This document shows, piece by piece, positions 9,861 through 21,247 of a stretch of DNA of 64,000 bases. A program made the position numbers and the translations under genes. This DNA is from Albugo candida. Lineage: Eukaryota; Oomycota; Peronosporomycetes; Albuginales. Location of the stretch: positions 124,001-188,000 of the forward strand of contig JBDOQK010000062.1 of the NCBI GenBank assembly GCA_040437565.1. Reading direction: 5' to 3'. The notes beneath the pieces were generated by a model. The model was not told the DNA's origin, did no database searches, and worked only from the letters and a program-made list of their open reading frames with translations. How positions within the stretch are numbered: position 1 is the stretch's first letter; each line of letters starts with the position of its first letter.

Positions 9861-10458
9861 TCCGCTTGGAAACGACTATTCATAGTTTATAGAACGCATA
9901 GTTTCGAAAGCAGGCGGCGATTTGTAATGCAGTTTTATCGGTGACAGCAGCAGCGTCATAAAGGATTTTTACAAGAACAAGCAGCTGCTGTAGGATGGGC
10001 ATATTCAATGTTACTGTTGTTATGATATTCAGTTCGACAACTTTCTAACAATTTAAGTGCCCTTAAACGGATTTTCCGCTTGCTTATTTCTATGAAATGT
10101 AACAGAGCTTCCCTGTAAAGTGTCATTTCTTCCCGTCCACCGTCCAAGTCAAATCGTATCGAATTTATTATAACAGGCTCCTTGGTAGTGTATTCCCCAA
10201 CGCAATACACAAGTCGTATAAAAATCCAATGGTGTGGGCCGAAGAAAAAAAAGGTGTTCTACGCAGACATGTACTACGTTTCGAGAAAAAAGAACTACGT
10301 TAGAGACAGCATGTCTTGTTCTAATAGGCTGACATCGCTCTTTCCAGTCACCCCTCATTGGACGTTCCCGCCAACATCCATCTTTCCATCACCTTCCAAT
10401 TCACATTCGCCATCTCGCTTCGCGGCGCTCAAGACACTCAGACTCTAATCGTGCAATT
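9861..10458. other. Intergenic stretch between divergent genes
   Basis: This 598-bp stretch separates the starts of the WD40 gene (minus) and permease copy 2 (plus) and so should hold both promoters. It has no open frame I can support. Pyrimidine-rich tracts with TCAC/CATT (10345-10410) lie before the permease and could serve as initiators. Confidence 0.5.
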
Positions 10459-11919
10459 ATGGCGAAAAAAAGAAGTGCTTTCTTTACGTTGGAAGATATC
10501 AAAATTGCATTCAGTTTATTTTGCTGCGTGCTTGGAATTGGAACGCTCGGTATGCCCAGTGATTTTTCACGAGCAGGACCGACTCTTGGATTCAGCGCAC
10601 TGATTTTTATGACGTATGCGAATATCTACGCTTCAGTGGCGTGCTCAAAAGTGATGTTGTTGGCGCCTTCGTGGGTCAAGACATTTAGTGATCTCGGGGA
10701 ATGGTCTATGGGAAAAGCTGGACGGTATGCAGTGTTGGTCTCACAAATGTCCGTTTGTATCCTCACTCCATGCGTCTTTCTGGTCCTGGGTGGGAATTTA
10801 TTACAATCACTATTTCCCGAGACATTCTCGCAATCGATCTGGATCATTTTCATGGCGCTTTCCATCTTACCGTTATGCTTAACGCCGACTTTGAAGGAGA
10901 GTGCCGGAGCCACTTTGGCTGGGTGTGCGGGCACCCTTGTAGCAGATAGTATTGCGGTTGTCTTGTTAGTGACTGGCATGTCGGGACATCCTCCTGTTCC
11001 GAAACCTGACTTGAATTTCGAGCAGGTCGCTGGAGCCTTTGGAAATTTATGTCTCGCATTTGGCGCGGGGATCATCATTCCTTCCTTACAAAATGAACAC
11101 TCGGAACCAACTCGAATGCCGCGACTTGTATTTTGTACAATGGCGCTCATTTCCTGTCTTTTTATGGCATTGGCTTTTGCGGGCTATTCGGCCGTCGGAT
11201 GTCAGATTTCTGGCAACTTGTTATTTTCTATTTTTCCGGATTCGAGCGGGCTAACGGCACTCGGTTTCCGCCCAAACAAAGGCGCAGCAGTAGTCGCATT
11301 CATGTTCATGCAGATGCATGTCTCAATCGCGTTTTTCGTATTCTTACATCCGGCCTTCTTTTGTTTTGAAAGACTTGTGCTGGGTATGCATAAGCAAAAG
11401 GGCAATCCAAACAGTACGCGATACAATGATTTAGATACACCGTCACGAATGGCAGAACGTAGTAATTCCAAGCGAGGATCCAGCAAGTACTCATTAGTGA
11501 TCGTCGTCGGTGATGAGAATGAAGAAGAACTGGTGAGCGAGTATCGTCGTCCTGACGTCATTGTAAAGTATGTGGCGCTTCGAATGACAATTATTTCAAT
11601 TCTGGTCGTAGTCGCCATCGTCTGTCGGTCTCACTTGAATGCATTTATGGATTTCATAGGCGCATCGTGTCAGTCCATCTGTTGTATCGTTTTGCCGATT
11701 TCGTTCTACTTGAAGAAAATGTGGCCTCATGTTCCCTTATATGAGAAAATACCGGCAATTATAACAATTATAGCTTGCAGTGTTTTGGCCTGCTACGTCA
11801 CATACACAAGTGGTCGCGATATGCTATTTCCGGCTCAGAATATGCCTCCATTCCCGTTTTGTGCTCCCGAATTCGAGTCCAAGTTGTATTACAACGTGTC
11901 GGCAATTGTAAATGAATAA
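10459..11919 (+). CDS. AAAP-family amino-acid permease (copy 2)
   Basis: Single exon, 486 aa, about eleven hydrophobic segments. It is a clear paralogue of the permease at 3087: FTLEDIKIAFSLFCCVLGIG, SDFSRAGPTLGFS, SVCILTPCVFLVLGGNLLQ, VGCQISGNLLFSIFPD and a C-terminal FPFCAPEFESKLYYN. The divergence sits mainly in the cytosolic loop at about 305-360 and in the tail. The two copies point the same way and are separated by the lectin, zinc-finger, YVH1-tail and WD40 genes, so an ancestral tandem pair was either broken by insertion or made by a larger segmental copy. Likely plasma-membrane or vacuolar amino-acid transport. Confidence 0.88.
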   Translation: MAKKRSAFFTLEDIKIAFSLFCCVLGIGTLGMPSDFSRAGPTLGFSALIFMTYANIYASVACSKVMLLAPSWVKTFSDLGEWSMGKAGRYAVLVSQMSVCILTPCVFLVLGGNLLQSLFPETFSQSIWIIFMALSILPLCLTPTLKESAGATLAGCAGTLVADSIAVVLLVTGMSGHPPVPKPDLNFEQVAGAFGNLCLAFGAGIIIPSLQNEHSEPTRMPRLVFCTMALISCLFMALAFAGYSAVGCQISGNLLFSIFPDSSGLTALGFRPNKGAAVVAFMFMQMHVSIAFFVFLHPAFFCFERLVLGMHKQKGNPNSTRYNDLDTPSRMAERSNSKRGSSKYSLVIVVGDENEEELVSEYRRPDVIVKYVALRMTIISILVVVAIVCRSHLNAFMDFIGASCQSICCIVLPISFYLKKMWPHVPLYEKIPAIITIIACSVLACYVTYTSGRDMLFPAQNMPPFPFCAPEFESKLYYNVSAIVNE

Positions 11920-12134
11920 TACAAAAAAGCTCTTTTCCATACGCATTTGCGAGTTCGAGCTGTCCTGTTGAGTCAGACCAGACGCATATTTATAAACTCG
12001 GGTTTTCTCTCCCCCAAACAAGCTACTCAGTAGACTTATTCCAGTATGATTGCTCAATGTCGTGGTACAGATGTCCTAGGGATGTTTATCCCGTTCGGCT
12101 TGTTGGAGGCTTGCGAGAAGGATAACCGAGTGTG

Positions 12135-13274
12135 ATGCAATCAGTCGGCATGACAGGCCCTCGACCAAAGTGGAGCATTTTCATCTTGATGAGATGGACA
12201 CGACTATGGCTCCTTATGTGCTCTTTATGTCAAAAAGCCCTTCCAACTATCGCGATGGATAATGTCTGTCATCAGCTCTCGTATTGTATGATCGGGTCGT
12301 TGACCAAGGTCTGTGTAAGGAACCCCGGTAGCCAATGTCCACCTTGTTTGTACAAGTCAAAGCTCACATCCGAGTATTATTGCTACAATTTACGAGAAGG
12401 TCTTTGTCCTTATCCACACCCGGACGTAATCTGCATCAATGTGCATCAACCTGTCGTCGCTGCCGGAGCCAACCATGTAGACGTATCATCACAGAATAAG
12501 TCGCAAGTTGGGTCCAATACGTCAAATGCCAAGTACGATGACTCGAAGGATCATCCCACATCGATCTTAAAAGATAGCATGGAAACAGCTCCAAAGGTGA
12601 ACAAGACTGGCGCGCAGCTGAGCACCATAACTATCATAATAATGAGTGTCTTGATCACTTTTATGGTGGTTTTATGTGGGTGTTACGCTTTGCAATTTGT
12701 GAGAAGACGGAGAGAAGATCGGGCAGTAATGCCTCCTTTTGCATACGTCCGAAGCTCTACGGTGTTATCGATCGAAGACGGTAGCAATAGTACGCATCAC
12801 ATGAGCAAGCAGACTGGAAGTCAGAAGCTTGGCGGTATGGACGGCTACACAGCGTATCAAAGCTCGGACAATACGACAGCAAGCTTCCAGTCAGACGGGA
12901 ACATAGCTGGGATGTTTGCATCAAAGCTCGAGCAAAGTCGAAATAATCATGAAGGGATTCTCAGTAATAAAGTGTCGAGTATGAGTCCGACGGAAGCCTC
13001 GATGTTTTATTGTGATGTCAGCGAGGAGGAAGGGGACGTTGTACATGCTCGGAATTCGGACACACCGATGATAGAACTTGATTTGGCTTTTATGGAAGAG
13101 AATTGCGATTACGATATTGTGGATCCAGAAACATTTTATAGCTCTCAGATACGAACGTCTGAGGCGATCGTAGAGGCTGGTCGATATAGTGCGTACTCTC
13201 AAGTGAGCAGCACCGCTTCTGCAGCGTTCAATTTCCCATGCAGCTTGGAATCAAATATTCTTGAAGTCGATTAA
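12135..13274 (+). CDS. Orphan type-I membrane protein with Cys-rich ectodomain
   Basis: Single exon, 379 aa from the first ATG at 12135. A hydrophobic stretch at about 15-38 looks like a signal peptide or anchor. It is followed by a compact Cys-rich ectodomain (about 42-110, some ten Cys, including CPPC and a GLCPYPHPDVIC stretch), a Ser/Thr-rich linker, a single strong membrane helix near 162-186 (TIIIMSVLITFMVVLCGCYA) and a basic stop-transfer RRRRED. The roughly 190-residue cytosolic tail is Ser/Asp-rich, with several acidic Tyr/Ser sites. I recognise no family. The layout is that of a receptor or adhesion protein; a lineage-specific surface protein is the best guess. Confidence 0.6.
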   Translation: MQSVGMTGPRPKWSIFILMRWTRLWLLMCSLCQKALPTIAMDNVCHQLSYCMIGSLTKVCVRNPGSQCPPCLYKSKLTSEYYCYNLREGLCPYPHPDVICINVHQPVVAAGANHVDVSSQNKSQVGSNTSNAKYDDSKDHPTSILKDSMETAPKVNKTGAQLSTITIIIMSVLITFMVVLCGCYALQFVRRRREDRAVMPPFAYVRSSTVLSIEDGSNSTHHMSKQTGSQKLGGMDGYTAYQSSDNTTASFQSDGNIAGMFASKLEQSRNNHEGILSNKVSSMSPTEASMFYCDVSEEEGDVVHARNSDTPMIELDLAFMEENCDYDIVDPETFYSSQIRTSEAIVEAGRYSAYSQVSSTASAAFNFPCSLESNILEVD

Positions 13275-14198
13275 TACACGGCTGAGTGTGTGATAGATTG
13301 ATTCTGTGAGTCAACAGAGACTGCCGTTGTAAGGCGAGGACTTATATAAAATACTGTTGTTATTTCGCTTGTGCTTTTGCTCCCCATACTGCTCATCGAG
13401 TAGAATTGACTGCAGTAATTCGTACTCCATCGTCTGCATCATGGACAATCTTCCAATGTCGAGGCATCTACACGTGAAGATAGATCCGAGGTATATAAGG
13501 ATGGAAGTGAAGTAATCTTCTGTAGCAGTGTATGGAGCAAGAAGACGTCAAGTTGGCTGGTCGAAGCGTCGGATCTCCCTCAGCCGATGAGGAGGGATCC
13601 GAATGCTTCGTAGCAGAGCCATGTTTGTGTCAATCCCTGCGGGATTGGGTATCTTGCTTTGATAAATGAATCAGAGTGACTATACAACATAGACTGCCAG
13701 CGTCGTCAACAGATTGGTAATTTTTAGGTGAGGATATGGTGCGTGAGGCCATGAAGGATTGATTGTTTGGATGGAAGACGAGTACACAATGTCTCTCAGT
13801 GTAATTGATGTGACGAGCATAGAGATGTCCTGCTAATTTCAAATGGATTACCAAACACCATTTGAATATACTTGGACAGCCACAGTCATAGCTTCAATTT
13901 TCTTCTATCGTGGCTGAGCATGCCTTGTAGAACAAGATGAGTGCTTGTTATCCTTTTCATAGGAAATATGATCTGCGTGTGAGCAATTCCTTGGCCGATG
14001 AGGAAGATTTGATGATGTACGAGTCAATCTCCTTCGTCATGAAAATCCGCTCACTTGTTTACATGCAATTCAGAGTTTCTGTGGGATTTCCGAGTTCTTC
14101 AGGTGAGTCATACCAGTCTCAATGCTGTATCATATTTTTCTTAGTGTCATCACAAGTGCCATAATTACATGCATCTGCTCTGTATTATATAGCAATCG

Positions 14199-14298
14199 NN
14201 NNNNNNNNNNNNNNNNNNNNNNNNNNNNNNNNNNNNNNNNNNNNNNNNNNNNNNNNNNNNNNNNNNNNNNNNNNNNNNNNNNNNNNNNNNNNNNNNNN
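14199..14298. other. Assembly gap (100 N) flanked by a 248-bp overlap
   Basis: 13951-14198 on the left is repeated at 14299-14546 on the right with at least one difference (catattttt versus cctattttt). The overlap is at the very edges of the gap, as expected for two contig ends that were not merged. Confidence 0.9.
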
Positions 14299-14976
14299 TC
14301 CTTTTCATAGGAAATATGATCTGCGTGTGAGCAATTCCTTGGCCGATGAGGAAGATTTGATGATGTACGAGTCAATCTCCTTCGTCATGAAAATCCGCTC
14401 ACTTGTTTACATGCAATTCAGAGTTTCTGTGGGATTTCCGAGTTCTTCAGGTGAGTCATACCAGTCTCAATGCTGTATCCTATTTTTCTTAGTGTCATCA
14501 CAAGTGCCATAATTACATGCATCTGCTCTGTATTATATAGCAATCGTTTCATACTTCGAACAGCTGCTCTCACTCTGTGATTTGCATGTGCCTGGAATGC
14601 ATTCATAAAGCTTCAAATCAAAAACATACTCAGAGCCATCACACATTCTTATAAAGAAGTTGCAACTATTACAAAGAGACACTCGGTGAACTGCCCATTT
14701 TCCTACTGCTTTCTATATGGTTCAGTTTCCCTTCGTATAAACATTATTCATATGACACCAATATCGCCGCCAAATGTTGCGGCCTTCAATACGGCGACTG
14801 AATCCTCACGCAAGCCTTTCACTATGCTGAAAAGTACCCGCAAAACACTATACGATGTTTGCAATCGAATCCACATCAGAAACAGAAACAGAAACATGCG
14901 TCAAGCCCGCGCATGAAGATCTTTACTTGTATAAGTTTATTTATTTCGAAATACGTAGATACTGCATAATATCATT

Positions 14977-15076
14977 NNNNNNNNNNNNNNNNNNNNNNNN
15001 NNNNNNNNNNNNNNNNNNNNNNNNNNNNNNNNNNNNNNNNNNNNNNNNNNNNNNNNNNNNNNNNNNNNNNNNNNNN
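14977..15076. other. Assembly gap (100 N) flanked by a 13-bp overlap
   Basis: The last 13 bases before the gap (14964-14976, gcataatatcatt) are the first 13 after it (15077-15089). Confidence 0.9.
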
Positions 15077-15207
15077 GCATAATATCATTATATAAAAAGC
15101 AAGAGAAATCAAAGAATGCAAAAAGGAAATGGACGACTTTATGAACTGCAACAATGCTTTTGCTTCATAAAGCAGACCGCCACTCATCCCAAAACGGCAA
15201 TACTCCG

Positions 15208-18200
15208 TCATTTCTCTTCAAATTGCGTCAAGTCGAGCGTCAGCGATTTTGAACGCTGCGTTGCTATATCTTTGCAAATGCCAACCAGTGAGTCAGCTTT
15301 CTCGTAAAAAAGATCTTTGAGTGAGATGACAATACATTGTACACCACAATTGGCAATGAAATTCGACACTTTGTTGACATTCACATTGTCCAAAGCTGCG
15401 TCGACCTCATCGAGGATGAAAAATGGCGACGGACGATATGTGTGGATAGCGAAAAGCAAAGCCAATGCTGCGACTGTTTTCTCACCACCAGACAGTTGCT
15501 CCATTTCTCTGAATCGTTTCATCGGCGGCATTGCATGGTACTTGATGCCATTCAAGTACGGTTCTTCGGTGTTTTCAAGACTCAAATACGCGGTACCACC
15601 CAGCAAATGCTTGGAACTTTTTGTCAGTTGCTTGTAAGTCTCGTCAATCACATTTGACACATGATTGAATGCCTCCATAAATCGATCGTATCGAACCGAT
15701 TTTATCTCTTCAAACTTTGTTGTAGCCTCATGACACTGCTGTTTGATTCGTTCTAGCTCGGTCTCTTCTTTGGCTATACGTGCGAGTATTTCTTCGTATT
15801 TGTCCAAGGCCCGCATGTTTGGCTGCATTCGCTCAAGCTCCGACTGCAATTCGGTTATTTGTTCTTCAAATTTGGCATTCGCTTTGTTGTACGCCTCGGT
15901 TTTGTCGATCAGCACACTCTTGTCCTTGACTGAGGCAAAGTCGATATTGAGACCGATGTGTGCGTTTTCACCAAGGCCCAACTCACTGGCTTCAGCTTCA
16001 GCGCTATCGCTTAACGTGGCTCGATCTTGCTCTTCGCCGTTCACTGGTAAGCTCACTTGATCCAAATTCGAACGTCGTAGGATCTCGCGTTGTTGCTCAT
16101 ACAAGTATTCTAATCGTGTTTCTTCATTGGTAAGTCGTTTGGCTATTTCACTCTTTTTCTTCTCAACGTCCGACTTCTCTTCCGCTTTCGATTGCAATTC
16201 ACTTTCAAGATCATCCACTTTTTTCGTCAAAGCTTTAAGCGCCTTTTCTTGTTCTTTTTTCTCATTCTCCACATCACAAAGTGAGTTTTCAAGCTCGGTT
16301 TCCTCACGCGTAAGCTTCTCGAGCATTTCCTTTCCATGTTTGATTTTCTCGTTGATTTGCTGCAAGGACTCATCATACTTTTGTGATCTCAAGTAGGCAA
16401 TCTAATGCATCAGGAAATATTAACAGCAGCCGTTGTGAAAGAGAACGAAAATACTTACTTGTGCTTCGATTTTGGCGATATGCTCTGTAAGCTTCCGTTT
16501 TGTTTCCAACTTTTGCTGATGCTGTTTGACATTGTTCTCTTCATAAACTCGGATACTTGGTATTCCTAGTCGTTTACTGAAATCCGCAAACATAGCGTCC
16601 TCGATAGTATGAATTTCTTCCTCCATTGCGTCGATTTGTCCTTGTCGTTCAGCAGTTGCCTTCTCGTACTTTTCAATCTCTGGCTTCAGTATCGTTTCAT
16701 TTCTGGTCTGAGCGTCCGATAGTCGAGAGACAATACTCGGTTTCTTCGCTTCTGTCGTAATTAATTCAGCTTTTGCGTATCGGATCCGATTCTGTAGTTC
16801 TTCCAATTCCACTCGTAGCGTCAAAACAGTCGAATAAGACGAGCCGTGACTATTGAGAGCATGCAAGGCGTCATAAATCTCATTTTTGCGAGTTTGTAAC
16901 TCTTCAATCTCTTTTTCATCCCATCTTCCAGCACGAGATAAATCGCGCTGTGTACGACCTCCAGTCATACTTCCATTTTTATTGACCACCATACCATTCA
17001 GTGTGACTGCTTTCACTTTTTCACCCTTCACAAAGCACAAAGCTCGTGCGGATTCAATTGTATCGCATACAACAGTATCCGCGACTGCATACAAAAGCGC
17101 GGGCTCAAATTCGGGCTCGTACTCAATTGTGTCCAAAACTAGCTTGGTATTGTTCCCGAGAGTTCGAAATCGCTCGTTGATAGGTTTCACGCGAATTTTG
17201 TCCAAAGGAATGAACGATGCAGTGCCAAGACGAGATTCTCGAAGATACTTGATACAGTCTTGACCCGTTTTGTAATCATTCACTACGAGTGCATCGAGGT
17301 GTCTGCCGATTGCGACTGTGAGAGCCATATTGTACTTGCGCTGCACGGGTTTGCAGAGATCAGCAAGGCGACCTCGAACTCCAGGATAGAGACGCTGAAG
17401 TGTTTCGATAGTTTCATTTTTACGGGAATCTGCTTGATATTGACGTTTCTCATCTCTCAATAATTGCAGCTTTTGATTCACGTTATCGTAGTCCTTTTCC
17501 AATTGTTCACGCCGCTTTGCCTCATTCCGTATCTACTCAAAAAAAATTGAGCAATTGAAAGACGACGTGGAAACAGATATAAAGCACCTCATTCTCTGCT
17601 TGTCGGATCTTTTTCTCGATGTCATTGATTGCCCGATTTATCTCGGCTATGTCCTCTTTGAGCTAAACACTCAGAGACGGTCAATGCCATACATAGAGGT
17701 GACATTCGACGTACGTGATTGATCTTTGAATCAACATCCTTGAGATCTTCCGTTAAAACCGACACAACATTGTCATTGTCACTGCATTCTTGGATGAGAA
17801 GTTCTTTTTTCTGCTCGTCCGCGGATAATTGACGTTTGATCGATTCCCATTTACTTCGTAAGATATTGGTTCGCACTTGTACAGCTTCTCGTATCCGATG
17901 ATACTCATCCAATTGTTTTCCTTCCATGACAACATTTTCCTTGTCGGATCCGCTTTGCCTACTCAACTGCTGCTCGAAATCGTTCTGAGCTTCTTTTAGC
18001 TCATCCAGGTCTCGTTGCAGGTTTGAAATCTCTTCCTCCTTTTTGACTGCTTTCGCTTTTGTTTTACTTTGATTCTGACGAGCTTCCTCAAGCTGCTTGA
18101 CGCAAAATGATCTTTTCTGTTCAAGTTGGATCACCTTTGGCTGTAATTTTTCCACTTTTTTCCGCAAAGATCGAAGAGTTTCACGCGTTTTATTCACTTC

Positions 18201-19170
18201 TCTCAATCTATTCGAATGCGCCTTTTTCTTGTCTTTATACTCACTTAGCATTGCTTCCTCTTTTGTACTGAACGCAGCCAAGTCTTCTTCAATACTTTTC
18301 GATTCCGTTTTATGTGTCTCGATTTTTTTCGAAACCTGGAACAATTGCCACAAGTAATGCTCAACTTTGATATCGTTCTACGTATGGAAAAAGTAGTGTC
18401 GATCTCTTCCCCACTCAATCCATTCAGACATACCAGTTGTCCTTGCTTCGCTTCATACTCCTTTGCTTCTTCCCTTTGCTCTTTAACCAGCCGTTTTTCA
18501 GCCACTAGACCTTTCTTCTTTTGATACGCAAAGATCGTATTTTCCTCAGCGAGTACTTTTGCTACCATCAGCTCATCATATTGTTTTCTACAATTGAATT
18601 CAGCTTTTGAATAGAGACAATATAGCGAGCGTACCTTTTCTCATCTGAAAATGAAATCTGCTCAAACACTTTTGAAAGTTCTTCCGGTTTTTTCGACGCG
18701 ATAGCTTCGACATCTCCCTGAAACACTAAAAAGTTGCGCGCCTTTACGAGAACTCCAATGGACTTCAATTCATTTTGATACGTATCCCACGACACTTCTT
18801 CAGCATTGTAATGATAGCTGGAAACTCCTTTAGAAGAAATTCGACGACCAAAGAGTATCTCGTTCGATTTGGCGGGTGGAAGGTCATTTTCAGTCGAATA
18901 GACCAATGTCACGTGTGCTCCTTTTTTCAGCTCATTCGGATTTGTGTCTGTGGTATTCGGAGACGGAGATTTATGGATAAGGTCTTTTAATTGAGTTGAT
19001 CGCAAATGTCGACTATTTACTCCCAATACGAAACTTATGGCGTCCATCAAATTTGATTTTCCTGAGCCGTTCGGTCCAATCACCGCTGTGAAACGAGAAA
19101 ATGGACCAATAACATGTTTACCACCATACGACTTGAAATCTTCCAATTCCAAGCGAGTTATATGACCCAT
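15208..19170 (-). CDS. SMC1: Cohesin subunit SMC1
   Basis: Six exons, in coding order 19170-18635, 18587-18434, 18377-17715, 17662-17588, 17532-16459, 16401-15208, total 3696 nt, 1231 aa; introns 47, 56, 52, 55 and 57 nt. The length matches animal SMC1 (about 1230 aa). Seen in order: MGHITRLELEDFKSYGGKHV, Walker A GPNGSGKSNLMDAISFVLGV, a long coiled coil, the hinge with a RGRLADLCKP...KYNMALTVAIGRH segment, the returning coil, the signature motif LSGGEKTVAALALLFAIH and Walker B with FFILDEVDAALDN. SMC1 pairs with SMC3 to form the cohesin ring that holds sister chromatids and shapes loops. The KRKQYDEL and HYLWQLFQV joins across introns 1 and 2 support the splice sites. Confidence 0.95.
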
Positions 19171-21247
19171 CGAGTCTTCCAGATATGATTGATTCTTATA
19201 TAAGTAACAAGTGAGATTTCTTTTTTGCGCAATATTGCTTTTAGGAATTGGTGATTTCTACCACTGAAAATGCGTATTTTTTATAATATCTACGTATTTG
19301 GCCAATTAGAAGGTGCAAAGGATGGAAGCCTATCCGATCTGATGCATCCGTGAACGTGCTCGAGACTACCTACTGGCTAAGAGGCTATGAAAGAGGATCT
19401 GCTGCTGCGTGCATCCTGAGAGGGTACATGGTATCGATAAGGATGCTCCTGATAGAAGCAAAGTCAATTCGTAGAAGAGAATCGAATAAAAATACGTGTG
19501 CTCCAGCGTTACTGTACCAATGTATCATAAAGCAGAATTCTGTACTCTGACATGCAGAGTATATCACTCTCATCAGCACATATCTTTCACACACTCTGTT
19601 GTCCGTCTTTTCCTTCGTAGCACAGTTTTCACAACGACGATCTGTATCAACCCCTCTTTAACAGAAGAGAAACCCCGCATTTTCTTCTCGCTCTTTGAAG
19701 CGATTCTTCGGCTGGATTTCTGGCTCACATCTTATCTTAGCTTGTATTACCCTACCTTGGATTTTGACGATGATTTACCGATCTTTGGAGTGATAACTCA
19801 GCAGCCTCGCACCTTATCAGTTGGCAACATGTATCTGATCTTGGCGTCCGTCTATTGTGATACCGCCTCCGCGTAGCTCCTAGGATAATTCGAGATCCTG
19901 TACAACCACACCCACCACCGAGCTGTTCCTTGTAGCGTAAACGCTTTTTCCGTAGATTTTTTGATTCCCCGAGCTCCCCCCCACTCATCAAGACTTTTCC
20001 GACTGTAGCAGAATGAACTCGACACAGGTAATAGTTGCACACGCATTTGCTGAATGTCTGCAAATAGGTCTATAAAGTATTTAATTATTTACGAGCAGCG
20101 GTAGATTCAAATTAATTCTGACGAAAGGAGAGGATTCTATCGATCATCGAAAGGAGNNNNNNNNNNNNNNNNNNNNNNNNNNNNNNNNNNNNNNNNNNNN
20201 NNNNNNNNNNNNNNNNNNNNNNNNNNNNNNNNNNNNNNNNNNNNNNNNNNNNNNNNAGCGATTCTTCGGCTGGATTTCTGGCTCACATCTTATCTTAGCT
20301 TGTATTACCCTACCTTGGATTTTGACGATGATTTACCGATCTTTGGAGTGATAACTCAGCAGCCTCGCACCTTATCAGTTGGCAACATGTATCTGATCTT
20401 GGCGTCCGTCTATTGTGATACCGCCTCCGCGTAGCTCCTAGGATAATTCGAGATCCTGTACAACCACACCCACCACCGAGCTGTTCCTTGTAGCGTAAAC
20501 GCTTTTTCCGTAGATTTTTTGATTCCCCGAGCTCCCCCCCACTCATCAAGACTTTTCCGACTGTAGCAGAATGAACTCGACACAGGTAATAGTTGCACAC
20601 GCATTTGCTGAATGTCTGCAAATAGGTCTATAAAGTATTTAATTATTTACGAGCAGCGGTAGATTCAAATTAATTCTGACGAAAGGAGAGGATTCTATCG
20701 ATCATCGAAAGGAGTACGAAGCGGAATGTATCTCTTGTCGAAATATTGCGCATATATATAATCATTTCGAATTGTTCAATTTATCGTATCGCGCAATATC
20801 CTTAGTAGATATCTAGCTAAATCGACTTCATAAAAGTCGGCGATCGCATGGCGGCCCATTTATTTATGCTCACAAGTTCTTGCCTATAAATCATCTATAA
20901 GAAACATTGTGTCCTTAACTCACCAGACGATGGCAATCCTATCCTATAATATAAACGGCCTATTCTCTATCATTATACTATGCCCCTGACAGCCTTAAGA
21001 AATGTCCCACCTGCCCGAAATGCACAGCTTCTGCTCGTATTACTCTCGATAATACGGCATCAGAGCGCGATTCAAGGCCCACAATTCTATTTGATGTAAT
21101 GGTGGACCCATCAAAACCGTCCAATGTATAATAATTCGCATGACGTAGCGGTGATAGCTGCATATTTAAATCGTAGCAGTGAGAATGCATTTCGCTAATA
21201 TTTAAATATACTCTAAAAACTGCCGCACTGAATTTAGACTTGAATCA
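19171..21247. other. Long intergenic stretch with a duplicated contig overlap
   Basis: No gene is certain. A minus-strand ORF of 64 codons (19852-20046, and again at 20410-20604 because of the overlap) ends in a WWVWLYRISNYPRSYAEA stretch that looks protein-like but is unplaced; an overlapping ORF of 103 codons is open in another minus frame. Another minus ORF at 20978-21190 is doubtful. The 5' flank of the CEP164-like gene (20750-21240) is AT-rich. Confidence 0.4.
20157..20256. other. Assembly gap (100 N) flanked by a 458-bp overlap
   Basis: 19699-20156 reappears at 20257-20714 with no difference that I noticed. This is the longest of the overlaps in the window. Confidence 0.92.

Larger units (their letters stand above)
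13275..15207. other. Unresolved region with two assembly gaps
   Basis: No gene can be called with certainty. There are intron-like signals on the plus strand (acceptor TTTTCATAG before 13960; GTGAGT...TTCTTAG at 14103-14144) around a frame reading KYDLRVSNSLADEEDLMMYE. On the minus strand a different set of frames is open (14418-14606, starting MNAFQAHANHRVRAAVRSM, and another at about 13690-13850). Both strands cannot be coding throughout; the locus may be a decayed or heavily split gene. A short ORF at 13532-13669 (+) is also open. From 14650 to 15207 I see nothing. Confidence 0.3.

Noticed and set aside
13951-14546. Apparent tandem duplication of an ORF around an N run
   Set aside because: The copies end exactly at the gap, as at nine other gaps in the window; this is an unmerged contig overlap.
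16127-16396. Ser/Phe-rich plus-strand ORFs across 15.3-18.5 kb
   Set aside because: These are antisense shadows of the Glu/Lys-rich SMC1 coiled coil.
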